Shown here in pieces: positions 26,096 to 35,469 of a DNA stretch of 64,000 nt. Position 1 is the stretch's first letter, and every line of letters begins with the position of its first letter. Origin of the DNA: Flavobacterium araucananum (GTDB lineage Bacteria; Bacteroidota; Bacteroidia; Flavobacteriales; Flavobacteriaceae); the NCBI RefSeq assembly GCF_002222055.1, contig NZ_MUGS01000002.1, positions 412,009 to 476,008 on the forward strand. The letters are read 5' to 3'. Below the pieces are notes generated by a model. That model was not told the origin of the DNA. It searched no databases and saw only the letters and a list, made by a program, of their open reading frames with translations. The position numbers and the translations under genes are program-made.

Positions 26096-28330
26096 ATGAA
26101 AGTAAGTGTCGAAAAAATGGTCTTTACACCCGGCAAATGGGGATCCTCAGTAAATGTTCAGGACTTTGTAATAAAGAATATTACGCCCTATGAAGGCAAT
26201 TCGTCTTTTTTATCCGGACCATCGCTAAAAACTACAAACTTGTGGAATATTTGTAAGGAAGCTTTATTAAAAGAACGAGCAAATAACGGATGTTTGGCAG
26301 TAGATGTAGAAACTATTTCAACAATAAATGCATTCAAACCAGGCTATATTAATAAAGAAGATGAAGTGATTGTAGGTTTGCAAACAGATCAGTTACTCAA
26401 GAGAGCCATGAAACCCTTTGGAGGGATCAAACTGGTTGAATCTGCTGTAAACGAAAGAGGATTGAAAGTATCAGATCGTGTGATAGATATTTTTAATTAT
26501 GCTAAAAATCATAACGAGAAAGTTTTTGATGCTTATGATAAAGAAATAAGAGATTATCGTTCTAAACATATATTAACCGGTTTACCGGATAACTATGCGC
26601 GCGGACGAATCATTGGCGATTTCCGTCGTCTGGCTTTATACGGTATCGATCAGCTTATTAAGTTCAAAAAAGAAGATCATAATAAGGTATCCGGTGCAAT
26701 GACAGAACACAAAGTTCGCTTGCGTGAAGAAATTTCGGCTCAAATAAGCGCATTACAAGATATGCTTAAAATGGCAGCAGATTATGGATTTGATATTTCG
26801 CATCCGGCACAAAATGCAAAAGAAGCAGTACAATGGGTATATTTTGCTTATCTAGCCGCTGTAAAAGAACAAGATGGAGCAGCAATGTCATTAGGCAACG
26901 TATCGTCTTTTCTGGATATTTATTTGCACAGAGATCTTGAAGAAGGATTAATCTCAGAATTTGAAGCACAAGAATTAGTCGATCAATTTGTGATGAAGTT
27001 GCGAATGGTGCGCCATTTAAGACCCGGTGCTTATGATGAAATATTTGGTGGAGACCCAACCTGGGTAACAGAATGTATAGGAGGAATGTTTAATGACGGC
27101 AGAACAAAAGTTACCAAAACATCTTTTAGATTTTTACAGACCTTATATAATTTGGGAGCCTCTCCAGAGCCCAATCTAACCGTTTTATGGTCAGAAGATC
27201 TTCCTGACGGATTTAAAAATTTCTGTGCACAAGTTTCGATTGATACCTCTTCGATTCAATATGAAAATGATGATTTAATGAGAACTACAAGAGGATCTGA
27301 TGATTACGGAATTGCTTGTTGTGTTTCTCATCAGGAAATTGGTAAATCGATTCAGCATTTTGGCGCACGTGCCAATCTGCCTAAAGCATTATTAATAGCA
27401 CTAAACGGAGGAAGAGAAGAACGTGGCGGAGTGTTGATCATGAAAGATATTCCAAAAATAGAAGATGAGATATTAGACTATAATGTAGTAAGTAATGTCT
27501 TTAAACGTACACTGAAAGAACTGGCGCGAGTATATGCCAAGTCAATGTATGTAATTCATTATATGCATGACAAGTACTATTATGAAAGAGCACAAATGGC
27601 AATGATCGACTCTGATCCACATGTTGATATTGCTTACGGAGCAGCAGGAATTTCGATAATTGCAGATTCATTATCAGCCATAAAATATGCCAAAGTAAAA
27701 CCAATACGAGATGAAAACGGGCTTACGGTAGATTTTAAGATAGAAGGCGATTATCCTAAGTTTGGTAATGATGATGACAGGGTAGATGCCATTGCACAGG
27801 AAATTACTTCTTTCTTTATCAAAGAACTAAGAAAACATGAAGCTTATAAAAGTGCTACACCAACACTTTCATTGTTAACCATTACGTCTAATGTAATGTA
27901 CGGAACCAATACCGGTGCTACTCCTGACGGACGTAAAGATGGTGAGTCTTTTGCACCAGGCGCAAACCCAATGCATGGACGTGATTCCAGCGGAGCAATT
28001 GCGTCATTAAATTCTGTTGCAAAACTGGATTACAAGGATGCACAAGACGGTATCTCGAATACATTCTCGATGGTTCCAAAATCATTAGGAGATACAAAAG
28101 AAGAGCAAGTAACCAATTTGGTAAATGTTCTGGATGGTTATTTTGAACAAATGGCACATCACTTAAATGTAAATGTACTAAATCGCGAAACCCTTCAAGA
28201 TGCTTATAATCATCCTGAAAATCATCCGCAATTGACTATAAGAGTTTCGGGTTATGCCGTTAATTTTGTGAGATTATCAAGAGCGCATCAGCTGGAAGTT
28301 ATAGCGCGTACTTTTCATGAAGCCATGTAA
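26096..28330 (+). CDS. pflB: Formate C-acetyltransferase (pyruvate formate-lyase)
   Basis: 744 residues, close to E. coli PflB. It is an oxygen-sensitive glycyl-radical enzyme converting pyruvate and CoA to acetyl-CoA and formate. The active-site pair is Cys408-Cys409 in [12 protein letters not shown]. The radical glycine is Gly719 in RVSGYAVNF, 26 residues from the C-terminus, as expected. It is followed by an intrinsic terminator and then its activase gene. In a genus usually seen as aerobic this points to fermentative or microaerobic pyruvate use. Confidence 0.96.
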   Translation: MKVSVEKMVFTPGKWGSSVNVQDFVIKNITPYEGNSSFLSGPSLKTTNLWNICKEALLKERANNGCLAVDVETISTINAFKPGYINKEDEVIVGLQTDQLLKRAMKPFGGIKLVESAVNERGLKVSDRVIDIFNYAKNHNEKVFDAYDKEIRDYRSKHILTGLPDNYARGRIIGDFRRLALYGIDQLIKFKKEDHNKVSGAMTEHKVRLREEISAQISALQDMLKMAADYGFDISHPAQNAKEAVQWVYFAYLAAVKEQDGAAMSLGNVSSFLDIYLHRDLEEGLISEFEAQELVDQFVMKLRMVRHLRPGAYDEIFGGDPTWVTECIGGMFNDGRTKVTKTSFRFLQTLYNLGASPEPNLTVLWSEDLPDGFKNFCAQVSIDTSSIQYENDDLMRTTRGSDDYGIACCVSHQEIGKSIQHFGARANLPKALLIALNGGREERGGVLIMKDIPKIEDEILDYNVVSNVFKRTLKELARVYAKSMYVIHYMHDKYYYERAQMAMIDSDPHVDIAYGAAGISIIADSLSAIKYAKVKPIRDENGLTVDFKIEGDYPKFGNDDDRVDAIAQEITSFFIKELRKHEAYKSATPTLSLLTITSNVMYGTNTGATPDGRKDGESFAPGANPMHGRDSSGAIASLNSVAKLDYKDAQDGISNTFSMVPKSLGDTKEEQVTNLVNVLDGYFEQMAHHLNVNVLNRETLQDAYNHPENHPQLTIRVSGYAVNFVRLSRAHQLEVIARTFHEAM

Positions 28331-28352
28331 AATAAGCTAAATGCAAAGTTAT

Positions 28353-28385
28353 AATAGGCTGGCTATCTTAGCCAGCCTATTTTTA
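28353..28385 (+). terminator. Intrinsic terminator between pflB and pflA
   Basis: Perfect 13-bp stem AATAGGCTGGCTA / TAGCCAGCCTATT, 3-nt loop, then TTTAT. pflA would be read through it at reduced level. Confidence 0.85.
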
Positions 28386-28412
28386 TTTATTCAAAAAATC
28401 ATTCAACAAACT

Positions 28413-29195
28413 ATGTATTTTCAATTACAAGATATTGAAGCCACCAAACTAAACCTTGATGACCCCGACCATTTAAGAATACACTCTCTGGAAACATTTG
28501 GTACCCATGACGGGCCGGGAATTAGGATGGTAGTGTTTGTACAAGGATGCCAGTTTAGATGTTTATACTGCCAGAATCCCGATACACTTGATGTCAGGGG
28601 AGGATCGTTGGTCGAAATAGAAGAATTGGTAAAAAGAGCCGTTCGTCAAAAAAGTTATTTTGGTACAACTGGGGGAGTTACAGTTTCCGGTGGCGAACCA
28701 TTGCTTCAAAGAAATAAATTAATTCATTTTTTTAAGCTACTTCATGCACAGGGAATCAACACGTGTCTGGACAGCAACGGAAGATTAAACAATCATCAGG
28801 CTCAGGAACTTTTTGATAATACTGATATATTATTGTTGGATGTAAAACACATCAACGACAAGATACACCATAAACTAACCGGTTTGACCAACAAAAACAC
28901 GCTGGATGTTGCCGCTTACAGAGAATCGACCGGAAAGCCCATGTGGCTCAGGTATGTACTAGTTCCGGGTTGGACAGATCAACCGGAGTATCTCGAAGAG
29001 TGGGGACAACATTTTGCGCATTACAAAACGGTCGAGCGGGTAGAAATTATTCCTTTTCACCAACTGGGAGCTCAAAAATGGGAATTGCTTAATATGCCGT
29101 ATCTACTAAAAGATACCCCTCCGCCAACAGCAGAAAGTAAATCTGAGGCATTGGCTATTTTTAAAAAATATTTTAAAAATGTAATCCTCAAATAA
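28413..29195 (+). CDS. pflA: Pyruvate formate-lyase activating enzyme (radical SAM)
   Basis: 260 residues from ATG 28413. An earlier in-frame ATG at 28341 would put coding sequence through the pflB terminator and is rejected. Radical-SAM [4Fe-4S] cysteines are Cys46, Cys50 and Cys53 in GCQFRCLYCQNPDT. TVSGGEPLLQ is the SAM-binding GGE motif. It installs the glycyl radical on PflB. A somewhat long N-terminus precedes IHSLETFGTHDGPGIR. Confidence 0.93.
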   Translation: MYFQLQDIEATKLNLDDPDHLRIHSLETFGTHDGPGIRMVVFVQGCQFRCLYCQNPDTLDVRGGSLVEIEELVKRAVRQKSYFGTTGGVTVSGGEPLLQRNKLIHFFKLLHAQGINTCLDSNGRLNNHQAQELFDNTDILLLDVKHINDKIHHKLTGLTNKNTLDVAAYRESTGKPMWLRYVLVPGWTDQPEYLEEWGQHFAHYKTVERVEIIPFHQLGAQKWELLNMPYLLKDTPPPTAESKSEALAIFKKYFKNVILK

Positions 29196-29270
29196 ACAGT
29201 GTGTTTTAAAATAATAATGGGAATGTACCAATATTTATCTTTTAATTTATAAAGGGATAGTCTGTTTTGT

Positions 29271-29303
29271 TTGAATGAAATCCTAAAATAAAATGTATTT
29301 TTG
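29271..29303 (+). promoter_or_regulatory. Promoter of dgt
   Basis: TTTG at 29271-29274, 21-nt spacer, TATTTTTG at 29296-29303. This fits the flavobacterial TTG-N17-23-TAnnTTTG consensus. It leaves a leader of about 45 nt that contains the 7-bp array. Confidence 0.65.
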
Positions 29304-29326
29304 ACGTTTTAGACCATCACTCTGAA

Positions 29327-29354
29327 ATCGTTAATCTACAATCTAAAATTAAAA
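29327..29354 (+). repeat. 7-bp-period array ending exactly at the dgt start codon
   Basis: 7-mers ATCGTTA, ATCTACA, ATCTAAA, ATTAAAA, then ATG at 29355 with no gap. A weaker unit CTCTGAA precedes. Confidence 0.7.
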
Positions 29355-30701
29355 ATGAACTGGGAACAACTTTTATCACTCAAACGCCAAGGCGATACTA
29401 GCAAAAGATTACGTGTAGAACAAGATGATACCCGACTAGGTTTTGAGGTTGATTATGATAGAATTATTTTTTCGGCTGCATTTAGATCCTTACAGGATAA
29501 AACACAGGTTATTCCGCTTTCAAAAACAGATTTTGTGCACACCAGACTAACGCATAGTTTAGAAGTCTCAGTGGTGGGACGTTCTCTGGGACGTTTGGTT
29601 GGGAAAAAAATCATAGAAAAATATCCTCATTTAAAAGAAGTTCACGGTTATCACATGAATGATTTTGGTGCTATTGTAGCAGCAGCGTCTTTGGCACACG
29701 ATATTGGGAATCCGCCTTTTGGGCATTCTGGCGAAAAAGCAATTGGAGAGTATTTCTCTATTGGTAAAGGAGTAAAATATAAAGACCAATTGACAGCCAA
29801 ACAATGGCAGGATTTAATTGATTTTGAAGGAAACGCAAACGGATTTTCAGTTCTTACGGCAAGTCGCCCGGGAATCGAGGGCGGACTTCGAATTTCGTAC
29901 GCTACTTTAGGTGCTTTTATGAAATATCCAAAAGAGAGCTTACCCAAAAAACCAACCAATGATATTGCCGATAAAAAATATGGTTTCTTTCAGACAGATA
30001 AATCTTTTTTTGAAGAAGTAGCTAAGGATATGGGAATGATTGCCAATAAATCTGGAGATGATATTGGTTTTGAAAGACATCCTTTGGCCTATCTGGTTGA
30101 AGCCGCAGATGATATTTGCTACACCATTATTGACTTCGAAGATGGTATAAATTTAGGTTTAGTCTCTGAAGATTATGCCTTAGAATATTTAATAAAACTC
30201 GTAAAAGACAATATTGGAGTTGCCAAATACAAGACCTTAACGACAAAAGAAGATCGAATTAGTTATTTGCGCGCTTTGGCAATTGGAACATTAATCAATG
30301 ATGCCGTAAATGTTTTTGTTGAAAATGAAGAAGCTATTCTTACCGGAAAATTTCCTTTTGCATTAACCGACAAAAGTAAATACAAAGCACAGATGAATGA
30401 TATTATCAATTTAAGCGTTGATAAAATCTACCAAAGCCGTGAGGTTATCGAGAAAGAAATTGTGGGTTATGAAATCATTCAGACTTTATTGGATAAATTT
30501 ATAACAGCTTTTAATAATAAATATGACGGAATTGCTTCGAACTACGATAAATTGATTCTGAAAATGTTACCGGAAAAACATCAATTAGAGAAAGATAATT
30601 TATACGAGCGTTTGCTCCATATTTGCCATTATGTTTCGCTTTTGACAGACGGAAATGCGTTAGAATTATTTGAAACAATAAACGGAAGAAAAAAGAATTA
30701 A
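29355..30701 (+). CDS. dgt: Deoxyguanosinetriphosphate triphosphohydrolase (HD family)
   Basis: 448 residues. The start FSAAFRSLQDKTQV, with FVHTRLTHSLEVS, carries the first metal His. The HD pair is in LAHDIGNPPFGHSGE, and a second Asp lies in YLVEAADDICYTIID. The enzyme hydrolyses dGTP, or dNTPs more broadly, to deoxynucleoside and triphosphate. Length fits the Dgt type rather than the shorter dGTPase-like group. It has its own promoter and a strong terminator. Confidence 0.9.
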   Translation: MNWEQLLSLKRQGDTSKRLRVEQDDTRLGFEVDYDRIIFSAAFRSLQDKTQVIPLSKTDFVHTRLTHSLEVSVVGRSLGRLVGKKIIEKYPHLKEVHGYHMNDFGAIVAAASLAHDIGNPPFGHSGEKAIGEYFSIGKGVKYKDQLTAKQWQDLIDFEGNANGFSVLTASRPGIEGGLRISYATLGAFMKYPKESLPKKPTNDIADKKYGFFQTDKSFFEEVAKDMGMIANKSGDDIGFERHPLAYLVEAADDICYTIIDFEDGINLGLVSEDYALEYLIKLVKDNIGVAKYKTLTTKEDRISYLRALAIGTLINDAVNVFVENEEAILTGKFPFALTDKSKYKAQMNDIINLSVDKIYQSREVIEKEIVGYEIIQTLLDKFITAFNNKYDGIASNYDKLILKMLPEKHQLEKDNLYERLLHICHYVSLLTDGNALELFETINGRKKN

Positions 30702-30724
30702 GTCAATCTCACATTCACCCAAAA

Positions 30725-30764
30725 AAAGACCCCATAAAAACATTATTTTTATGGGGTCTTTTTT
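30725..30764 (+). terminator. Intrinsic terminator of dgt (bidirectional)
   Basis: 17-bp stem AAAAGACCCCATAAAAA / complement with CATT-type loop and T runs on both strands. It also serves the convergent DUF3078 gene. Confidence 0.85.
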
Positions 30765-30792
30765 ATGCTCTCAATAGAGGAGAGATAATTTA

Positions 30793-31794
30793 TTATTGAA
30801 AAGCATATACCAGACCCACGCCTAATACCTGTCTTAGCTGGGCTCTTGGGCCATTGTTGACCTGAGATGTTGATCCTGTAACCGGGTCTACGACATCTAT
30901 TTTGGTTTTGATATCATCATCATAAACCAAATGAATACCAATATTTGCTTTTACATAAGCATTTACGACAAGATCTAATCGTGTGTCATAATCAACGTCG
31001 ACATTTCCAAACTTATTCAGATAATCGGTATATAAACTTAATCTGTTTTCGTAAAAAATATTTTTGTAGATCTCACTTTTCATGTATGCGGTTAACAAAA
31101 TACCAAATTCTGCCTTTACTTTCTGTCCGTTTTCAATTAGAATTTGCGAATTAGGATCAAGAGGATCAGGAGCATAAATGGCTTTTTTAACACCAAAAGA
31201 TCCCTGATTGGCTAAAGTCTGATCTAAAACCAAAGTTGTTTTTAAGGTAATAGGAGAGAAGTAAAATGTTCTGTTTTTCTTTTTGTCTGAGTTTTCAGCT
31301 CCAGCTCCCAAAAATACGTACGCCGGTGCAAAAGGTTTAGAGATCGCGATATCTCTGTTAGGATAATTATAACCGTCTGTAAATTGAGTATTGAAATTAA
31401 ATTTAGCCGAGTAATACCAATTCGATAATGTGTCTTTTCTGAATCCGTAAGTTGAATTCATCATAAGAGCGTCATCTGTTTTTCTAAGTTCAGTACCGTC
31501 TTGTTTGTTTAAACCATATTTTACAATAAGTTCATTGACCCATTTATGATTTCCTTTGATATAAGTTCTGTTAAATTCGCCTTTAAACAATCCGGAAATT
31601 GAACTTGTTCCCCCAGCACTCCAATTCACAAAAGCAATTTCAGAAATGTCAAATCCCAATTGATTTTTCTTAGTCCAGTTAGAAGGTGGCGGAGGTAATT
31701 CGTTTGGGGCTAAAGTGGTTTGTATAATTTGAGCAAAGTTATGTGATGTACACAAAAGCAGTAGGAGCAAAAGGGTAGAACGCAATAATTTCAT
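30793..31794 (-). CDS. DUF3078 domain-containing exported protein
   Basis: 333 residues with a signal peptide (LLRSTLLLLLLLCTSHNFAQ). The DUF3078 pattern follows: FVNWSAGGTSSISGLFKGEF, WVNELIVKYGLNKQ, and FRKDTLSNWYYSAKFNFNTQ. Alternating aromatic strands and the end GVGLVYAFQ suggest an outer-membrane barrel. Function is unknown. dxs precedes it on the same strand with a 34-nt gap, so the two may form an operon, as in other Flavobacteria. Confidence 0.8.
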   Translation of the reverse strand: MKLLRSTLLLLLLLCTSHNFAQIIQTTLAPNELPPPPSNWTKKNQLGFDISEIAFVNWSAGGTSSISGLFKGEFNRTYIKGNHKWVNELIVKYGLNKQDGTELRKTDDALMMNSTYGFRKDTLSNWYYSAKFNFNTQFTDGYNYPNRDIAISKPFAPAYVFLGAGAENSDKKKNRTFYFSPITLKTTLVLDQTLANQGSFGVKKAIYAPDPLDPNSQILIENGQKVKAEFGILLTAYMKSEIYKNIFYENRLSLYTDYLNKFGNVDVDYDTRLDLVVNAYVKANIGIHLVYDDDIKTKIDVVDPVTGSTSQVNNGPRAQLRQVLGVGLVYAFQ

Positions 31795-31828
31795 TATGAA
31801 TTTAGTTTTTTTTGGTAGTGCAAAATAA

Positions 31829-33616
31829 TTATTTTGTATCGTTTGAAAAAAGATTTACCAAACTTTTAACGTCTATATTGCACAATTGTTGTAATTGAGT
31901 TACTGTTCCGTGCTCAATAAACATGTCCGGAATGCCCAAAACTACAACCTTATTTTTAAAATTATTTAATGCCGCAAACTCTAGAATAGCACTTCCAAAA
32001 CCACCATTTATGGCTCCGTCTTCGATAGTAATTATCTTACTGTAAGCAGAGAAAATATCAGTTAATGCATTGTTATCCAGTGGCTTGATAAAAGGAAAGT
32101 CATAATGAGCAATAGTCTCCGGATTCTTTGCTTCCCTAAGGGCTAAAATCACATTATTTCCAATCGTTCCGGTAGACAAAACGGCTGTTTTTGTACCTTC
32201 TTTTAAGCAGTTGGCTACCCCAATTTTAATTTTTTCATAATGTCCGAAATTTTCTACTTCCCAATTTGGCAGAACGCCCCGACCTCTTGGATATCGAATT
32301 GCAATAGGACTATTTAAGCCCAATTGAGCCGTATATAAAATGTTTTGCAAGGCAATTTCGTTGATTGGCGCATAAAGAATTAGGTTAGGAATTACTCTTA
32401 AATAAGCAATATCAAACACACCATGATGAGTTGCGCCATCTTCGCCAACCAAACCGGCTCTGTCCAGACAAAAAATAACGGGTAAGTTTTGTAGTGCCAC
32501 ATCATGAATTACCTGATCGTAGGCACGCTGTAGGAAAGTCGAATATATAGTGCAATATACAATCATACCTTGCGTTGCCATTCCGGCAGCAAGCGTTACG
32601 GCATGCTGCTCTGCAATACCAACATCAAAAGCACGTTCCGGAATTTCGTCCATCATAAATTTCAGAGAACTCCCTGATGGCATCGCGGGTGTGATTCCGA
32701 TAATTTTTTTGTTTTTTCTGGCTAAATCTAAAATGGTTAAACCAAAAACATCCTGAAATTTAGGAGGTAAATTTTCTTCCGATTTTAAAATAATTTCTCC
32801 TGTTGAAGCATCGAATTTTCCGGGCGCATGGTATTTTACCTGATTTTCTTCTGCTTGCTGTAAACCTTTGCCTTTTGTAGTTACAATATGAAGAAATTTG
32901 GGACCTTTTATATTTTTTAATCTGTTTAATTCTTTGATTAAAGTAGGAAGATCGTGACCGTCAATTGGTCCCGAATAATCAAAATTCAAAGACTTGATCA
33001 TATTATTTTTCTTTGGATTTTTTCCTTCTTTTACTGCAGTAAGATATTTTTTAAGAGCGCCAACACTAGGGTCAATCCCAATAGCATTATCGTTGAGAAT
33101 AACCAGTAAGTTGGCATCTGTTACGCCAGCATGATTCAAGCCCTCAAAAGCCATTCCGGATGCTATCGATGCATCACCAATAACCGCAATATGTTGTTTG
33201 TCGAAATCGCCTTTTAGCTTAGAAGCAATTGCCATTCCCAAAGCAGCAGAAATAGAAGTCGATGAATGCCCTACACCAAAAGTATCGTAAACACTTTCGG
33301 TTCTTTTAGGAAATCCCGAAATCCCGTCAATTTGCCTGTTGGTATGAAAAATTTCTCTCCTTTCGGTCAGAATTTTATGTCCGTAAGCCTGATGGCCAAC
33401 ATCCCAAACCAATAAATCTTCGGGAGTATTAAAGACATAATGCAAAGCAATCGTCAATTCGATTACACCTAAACTAGATCCTAAATGTCCTTCTTTTACA
33501 GAAATCACATCGATAATAAAATCACGTAATTCTTGTGCAACCTGTGGGAGTTGCGCTTCAGGAATTAAGCGTAAATCGGCCGGATTATTGATGTTTGAAA
33601 GTAAGTTGCTTTTCAT
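31829..33616 (-). CDS. dxs: 1-Deoxy-D-xylulose-5-phosphate synthase
   Basis: 595 residues, a little shorter than E. coli Dxs. It condenses pyruvate and glyceraldehyde 3-phosphate in the first step of the MEP isoprenoid pathway, using thiamine diphosphate. WDVGHQAYGHKILTERR holds the conserved His. GDASIASGMAFEGLNHAG with LVILNDN is the ThDP/Mg motif, followed by the transketolase pyrimidine domain (FDVGIAEQHAVTLAAGMA). The C-terminal domain includes AIRYPRGRG. The promoter box TAAATTTG is 15 nt upstream. Confidence 0.94.
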   Translation of the reverse strand: MKSNLLSNINNPADLRLIPEAQLPQVAQELRDFIIDVISVKEGHLGSSLGVIELTIALHYVFNTPEDLLVWDVGHQAYGHKILTERREIFHTNRQIDGISGFPKRTESVYDTFGVGHSSTSISAALGMAIASKLKGDFDKQHIAVIGDASIASGMAFEGLNHAGVTDANLLVILNDNAIGIDPSVGALKKYLTAVKEGKNPKKNNMIKSLNFDYSGPIDGHDLPTLIKELNRLKNIKGPKFLHIVTTKGKGLQQAEENQVKYHAPGKFDASTGEIILKSEENLPPKFQDVFGLTILDLARKNKKIIGITPAMPSGSSLKFMMDEIPERAFDVGIAEQHAVTLAAGMATQGMIVYCTIYSTFLQRAYDQVIHDVALQNLPVIFCLDRAGLVGEDGATHHGVFDIAYLRVIPNLILYAPINEIALQNILYTAQLGLNSPIAIRYPRGRGVLPNWEVENFGHYEKIKIGVANCLKEGTKTAVLSTGTIGNNVILALREAKNPETIAHYDFPFIKPLDNNALTDIFSAYSKIITIEDGAINGGFGSAILEFAALNNFKNKVVVLGIPDMFIEHGTVTQLQQLCNIDVKSLVNLFSNDTK

Positions 33617-33630
33617 TGTAAGGTAAAAAG

Positions 33631-33638
33631 CAAATTTA
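33631..33638 (-). promoter_or_regulatory. -7 box TAAATTTG upstream of dxs
   Basis: Exact TAnnTTTG match on the minus strand, 15 nt before the ATG. Confidence 0.5.
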
Positions 33639-33729
33639 CGGTTTTAAATTTAAATTTTGGTTTTAGAATGTTTAACCTATATTGATTTAGGAACTTTAAA
33701 CGCTGTAAAATCGTTCATAATTGATAAAT

Positions 33730-33800
33730 GAGGCGATTAAAAATGCTAATCACCTCAAAAAAGCAGTATATTTGAGGTGATTAATAGCATTAAATACCTC
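33730..33800 (+). promoter_or_regulatory. Twin 27-bp operators around the Fic gene promoter
   Basis: Operator 1: GAGGCGATTA (33730), 7-nt spacer, TAATCACCTC (to 33756). Operator 2: GAGGTGATTA (33774), 7-nt spacer, TAAATACCTC (to 33800). Both are 10-7-10 inverted repeats whose starts are 44 bp apart, about four helical turns. The -7 box TATATTTG (33767-33774) lies between them, and operator 2 ends on the base before ATG 33801. A dimeric repressor could bridge both sites. Confidence 0.75.
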
Positions 33801-34901
33801 ATGAAGTACAATTGGCAATTACCAAACTGGGCAAATTTTGTATATGATGATACTGTAATAGATTCATTATGTATTGATTTTGCATTTGAAACAGGTGAGG
33901 TAAAAGGTCTTGTTGATTCTTTATCATCTGAAATTCAGCAGGAAACTATTTTACAATTTATGATTTCAGAAGCTATTAAAACTTCTGAAATCGAAGGTGA
34001 ATTTTTTAGCAGGCAAGATATAATGTCTTCCATTAAGAAGAATTTAGGTATTGGTGATGCTTTTAGTCAAATTAGAGATAAAAATGCTCAGGGAATTGGA
34101 AAGTTGATGGTAATGGTTCGTACTTCTTATGCCGAAAAACTGACTGAAATTAAGATAAACCAGTGGCATTCTATTCTTATGGAATATTCGAAACGTATTA
34201 ATCCGGGAGAGTATCGAACAGGAAATGAGCCCATGCAAATTGTGTCAGGTGCGTATGATAAAGAAATAGTTCATTTTGAAGCTCCACCATCCAATCAGGT
34301 TCCGGTTGAAATGAAAAGATTCCTTAAATGGTATAATGATTTTGAAATAAAAGCAACCGATATTAAAAAAGCATTAATTAAAACCTCGATTTCGCATTTG
34401 TATTTTGAGAGTATTCATCCTTTTGAAGACGGAAATGGCAGGATTGGCAGAGCTATTGCAGAAAAATGTCTTTCGGAATCTTTAAATCGTCCGGTTTTAA
34501 TGAGTATTTCGAGTACTATAGAACAAAATAAAAAAAAGTATTACCAATCTTTGAAAGAGGTACAACGAACACTTGAAATTACAGATTGGATCTTTTATTT
34601 TTCCAGCTTGATTTTAGAGTCTCAAAAAAATGCAAAACAAACGGTGCTTTTTACATTAAACAAAAGTAGATTTATAGATCAGTTTAAAAATGAAATGAAT
34701 GAAAGACAGATAAAAGCTGTCTTGAAAATGTTCGAGAACGGTGTTTCTTCTTTTGAGGGCGGAATGACCACAACAAAATATATTTTTATTACTAAAACGT
34801 CAAGAGCAACAGCAACAAGAGATTTGCAGGATTTGACAGAAAAGACCATACTGAAACCAAAAGGCGAAGGTCGAAACAGATCTTATGATTTGAACTTTTG
34901 A
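33801..34901 (+). CDS. Fic-domain protein with C-terminal winged helix (DUF4172-type Fic)
   Basis: 366 residues from ATG 33801; a GTG at 33777 lies in an operator and is rejected. Domains in order: an N-terminal helical region with the self-inhibitory motif TSEIEG (Thr61, Glu65, Gly66, pattern S/TxxxEG); the Fic core with HPFEDGNGRIGR (catalytic His206); and a C-terminal winged-helix region (TKYIFITKTSRATATRDLQDL). Fic enzymes usually AMPylate proteins. The DNA-binding tail and twin operators at its own promoter suggest autoregulation, which is inference. No antitoxin gene is adjacent, in keeping with an inbuilt inhibitory helix. Confidence 0.88.
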   Translation: MKYNWQLPNWANFVYDDTVIDSLCIDFAFETGEVKGLVDSLSSEIQQETILQFMISEAIKTSEIEGEFFSRQDIMSSIKKNLGIGDAFSQIRDKNAQGIGKLMVMVRTSYAEKLTEIKINQWHSILMEYSKRINPGEYRTGNEPMQIVSGAYDKEIVHFEAPPSNQVPVEMKRFLKWYNDFEIKATDIKKALIKTSISHLYFESIHPFEDGNGRIGRAIAEKCLSESLNRPVLMSISSTIEQNKKKYYQSLKEVQRTLEITDWIFYFSSLILESQKNAKQTVLFTLNKSRFIDQFKNEMNERQIKAVLKMFENGVSSFEGGMTTTKYIFITKTSRATATRDLQDLTEKTILKPKGEGRNRSYDLNF

Positions 34902-34980
34902 GCTAAAGAAAATCTTTAAGAACGAATATTTTTATTGCTGCTTTTTAAGTTGTAAGTCAGGAAAAATTATTTCAAAATTG

Positions 34981-34988
34981 TACTTTTG
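34981..34988 (+). promoter_or_regulatory. -7 box TACTTTTG before tadA
   Basis: Exact TAnnTTTG match only 5 nt before the ATG at 34994. If it is used, the transcript would be nearly leaderless. Confidence 0.4.
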
Positions 34989-34993
34989 CAATT

Positions 34994-35437
34994 ATGATAA
35001 ATCCTTTTACCGACGAATATTTCATGAAAAAAGCTTTGCAGGAAGCTGAAATGGCTTTTGATAAAGGCGAAATTCCTGTAGGAGCTATAATTGTTGTTGC
35101 TGACAAAGTAATTGCCAGAAGTCATAATTTAACGGAGTTATTAAATGATGTTACGGCTCATGCCGAAATGCAGGCAATAACCGCTGCTGCAAACTTTCTG
35201 GGCGGAAAATATTTGAAAGATTGTACTTTGTATGTTACTCTTGAGCCTTGCCAGATGTGTGCGGGAGCTTTGTATTGGAGTCAGATTTCTAAAATCGTTT
35301 TTGGGGCACGCGATGAACAACGCGGTTTTATGACCATGGGGACAAAGTTGCATCCCAAAACGACTGTAGTTTCCGGCATTATGGCGAATGAAGCCGCAGA
35401 TTTAATGAAACGTTTTTTTGTTGAAAGACGAAAATAA
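34994..35437 (+). CDS. tadA: tRNA-specific adenosine deaminase / nucleoside deaminase
   Basis: 147 residues of the zinc cytidine/deoxycytidylate deaminase fold. It has HAEMQAI (zinc His and catalytic Glu) and PCQMCAGA (two zinc Cys). The opening DEYFMKKALQEAEMAFDKGEIPVGA is typical of TadA, which makes inosine at tRNA wobble position 34. A guanine deaminase or other nucleoside deaminase is the alternative. Confidence 0.85.
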   Translation: MINPFTDEYFMKKALQEAEMAFDKGEIPVGAIIVVADKVIARSHNLTELLNDVTAHAEMQAITAAANFLGGKYLKDCTLYVTLEPCQMCAGALYWSQISKIVFGARDEQRGFMTMGTKLHPKTTVVSGIMANEAADLMKRFFVERRK

Positions 35438-35469
35438 AATTAATGAGTTTACTTAAGTTTTCTACTTTT

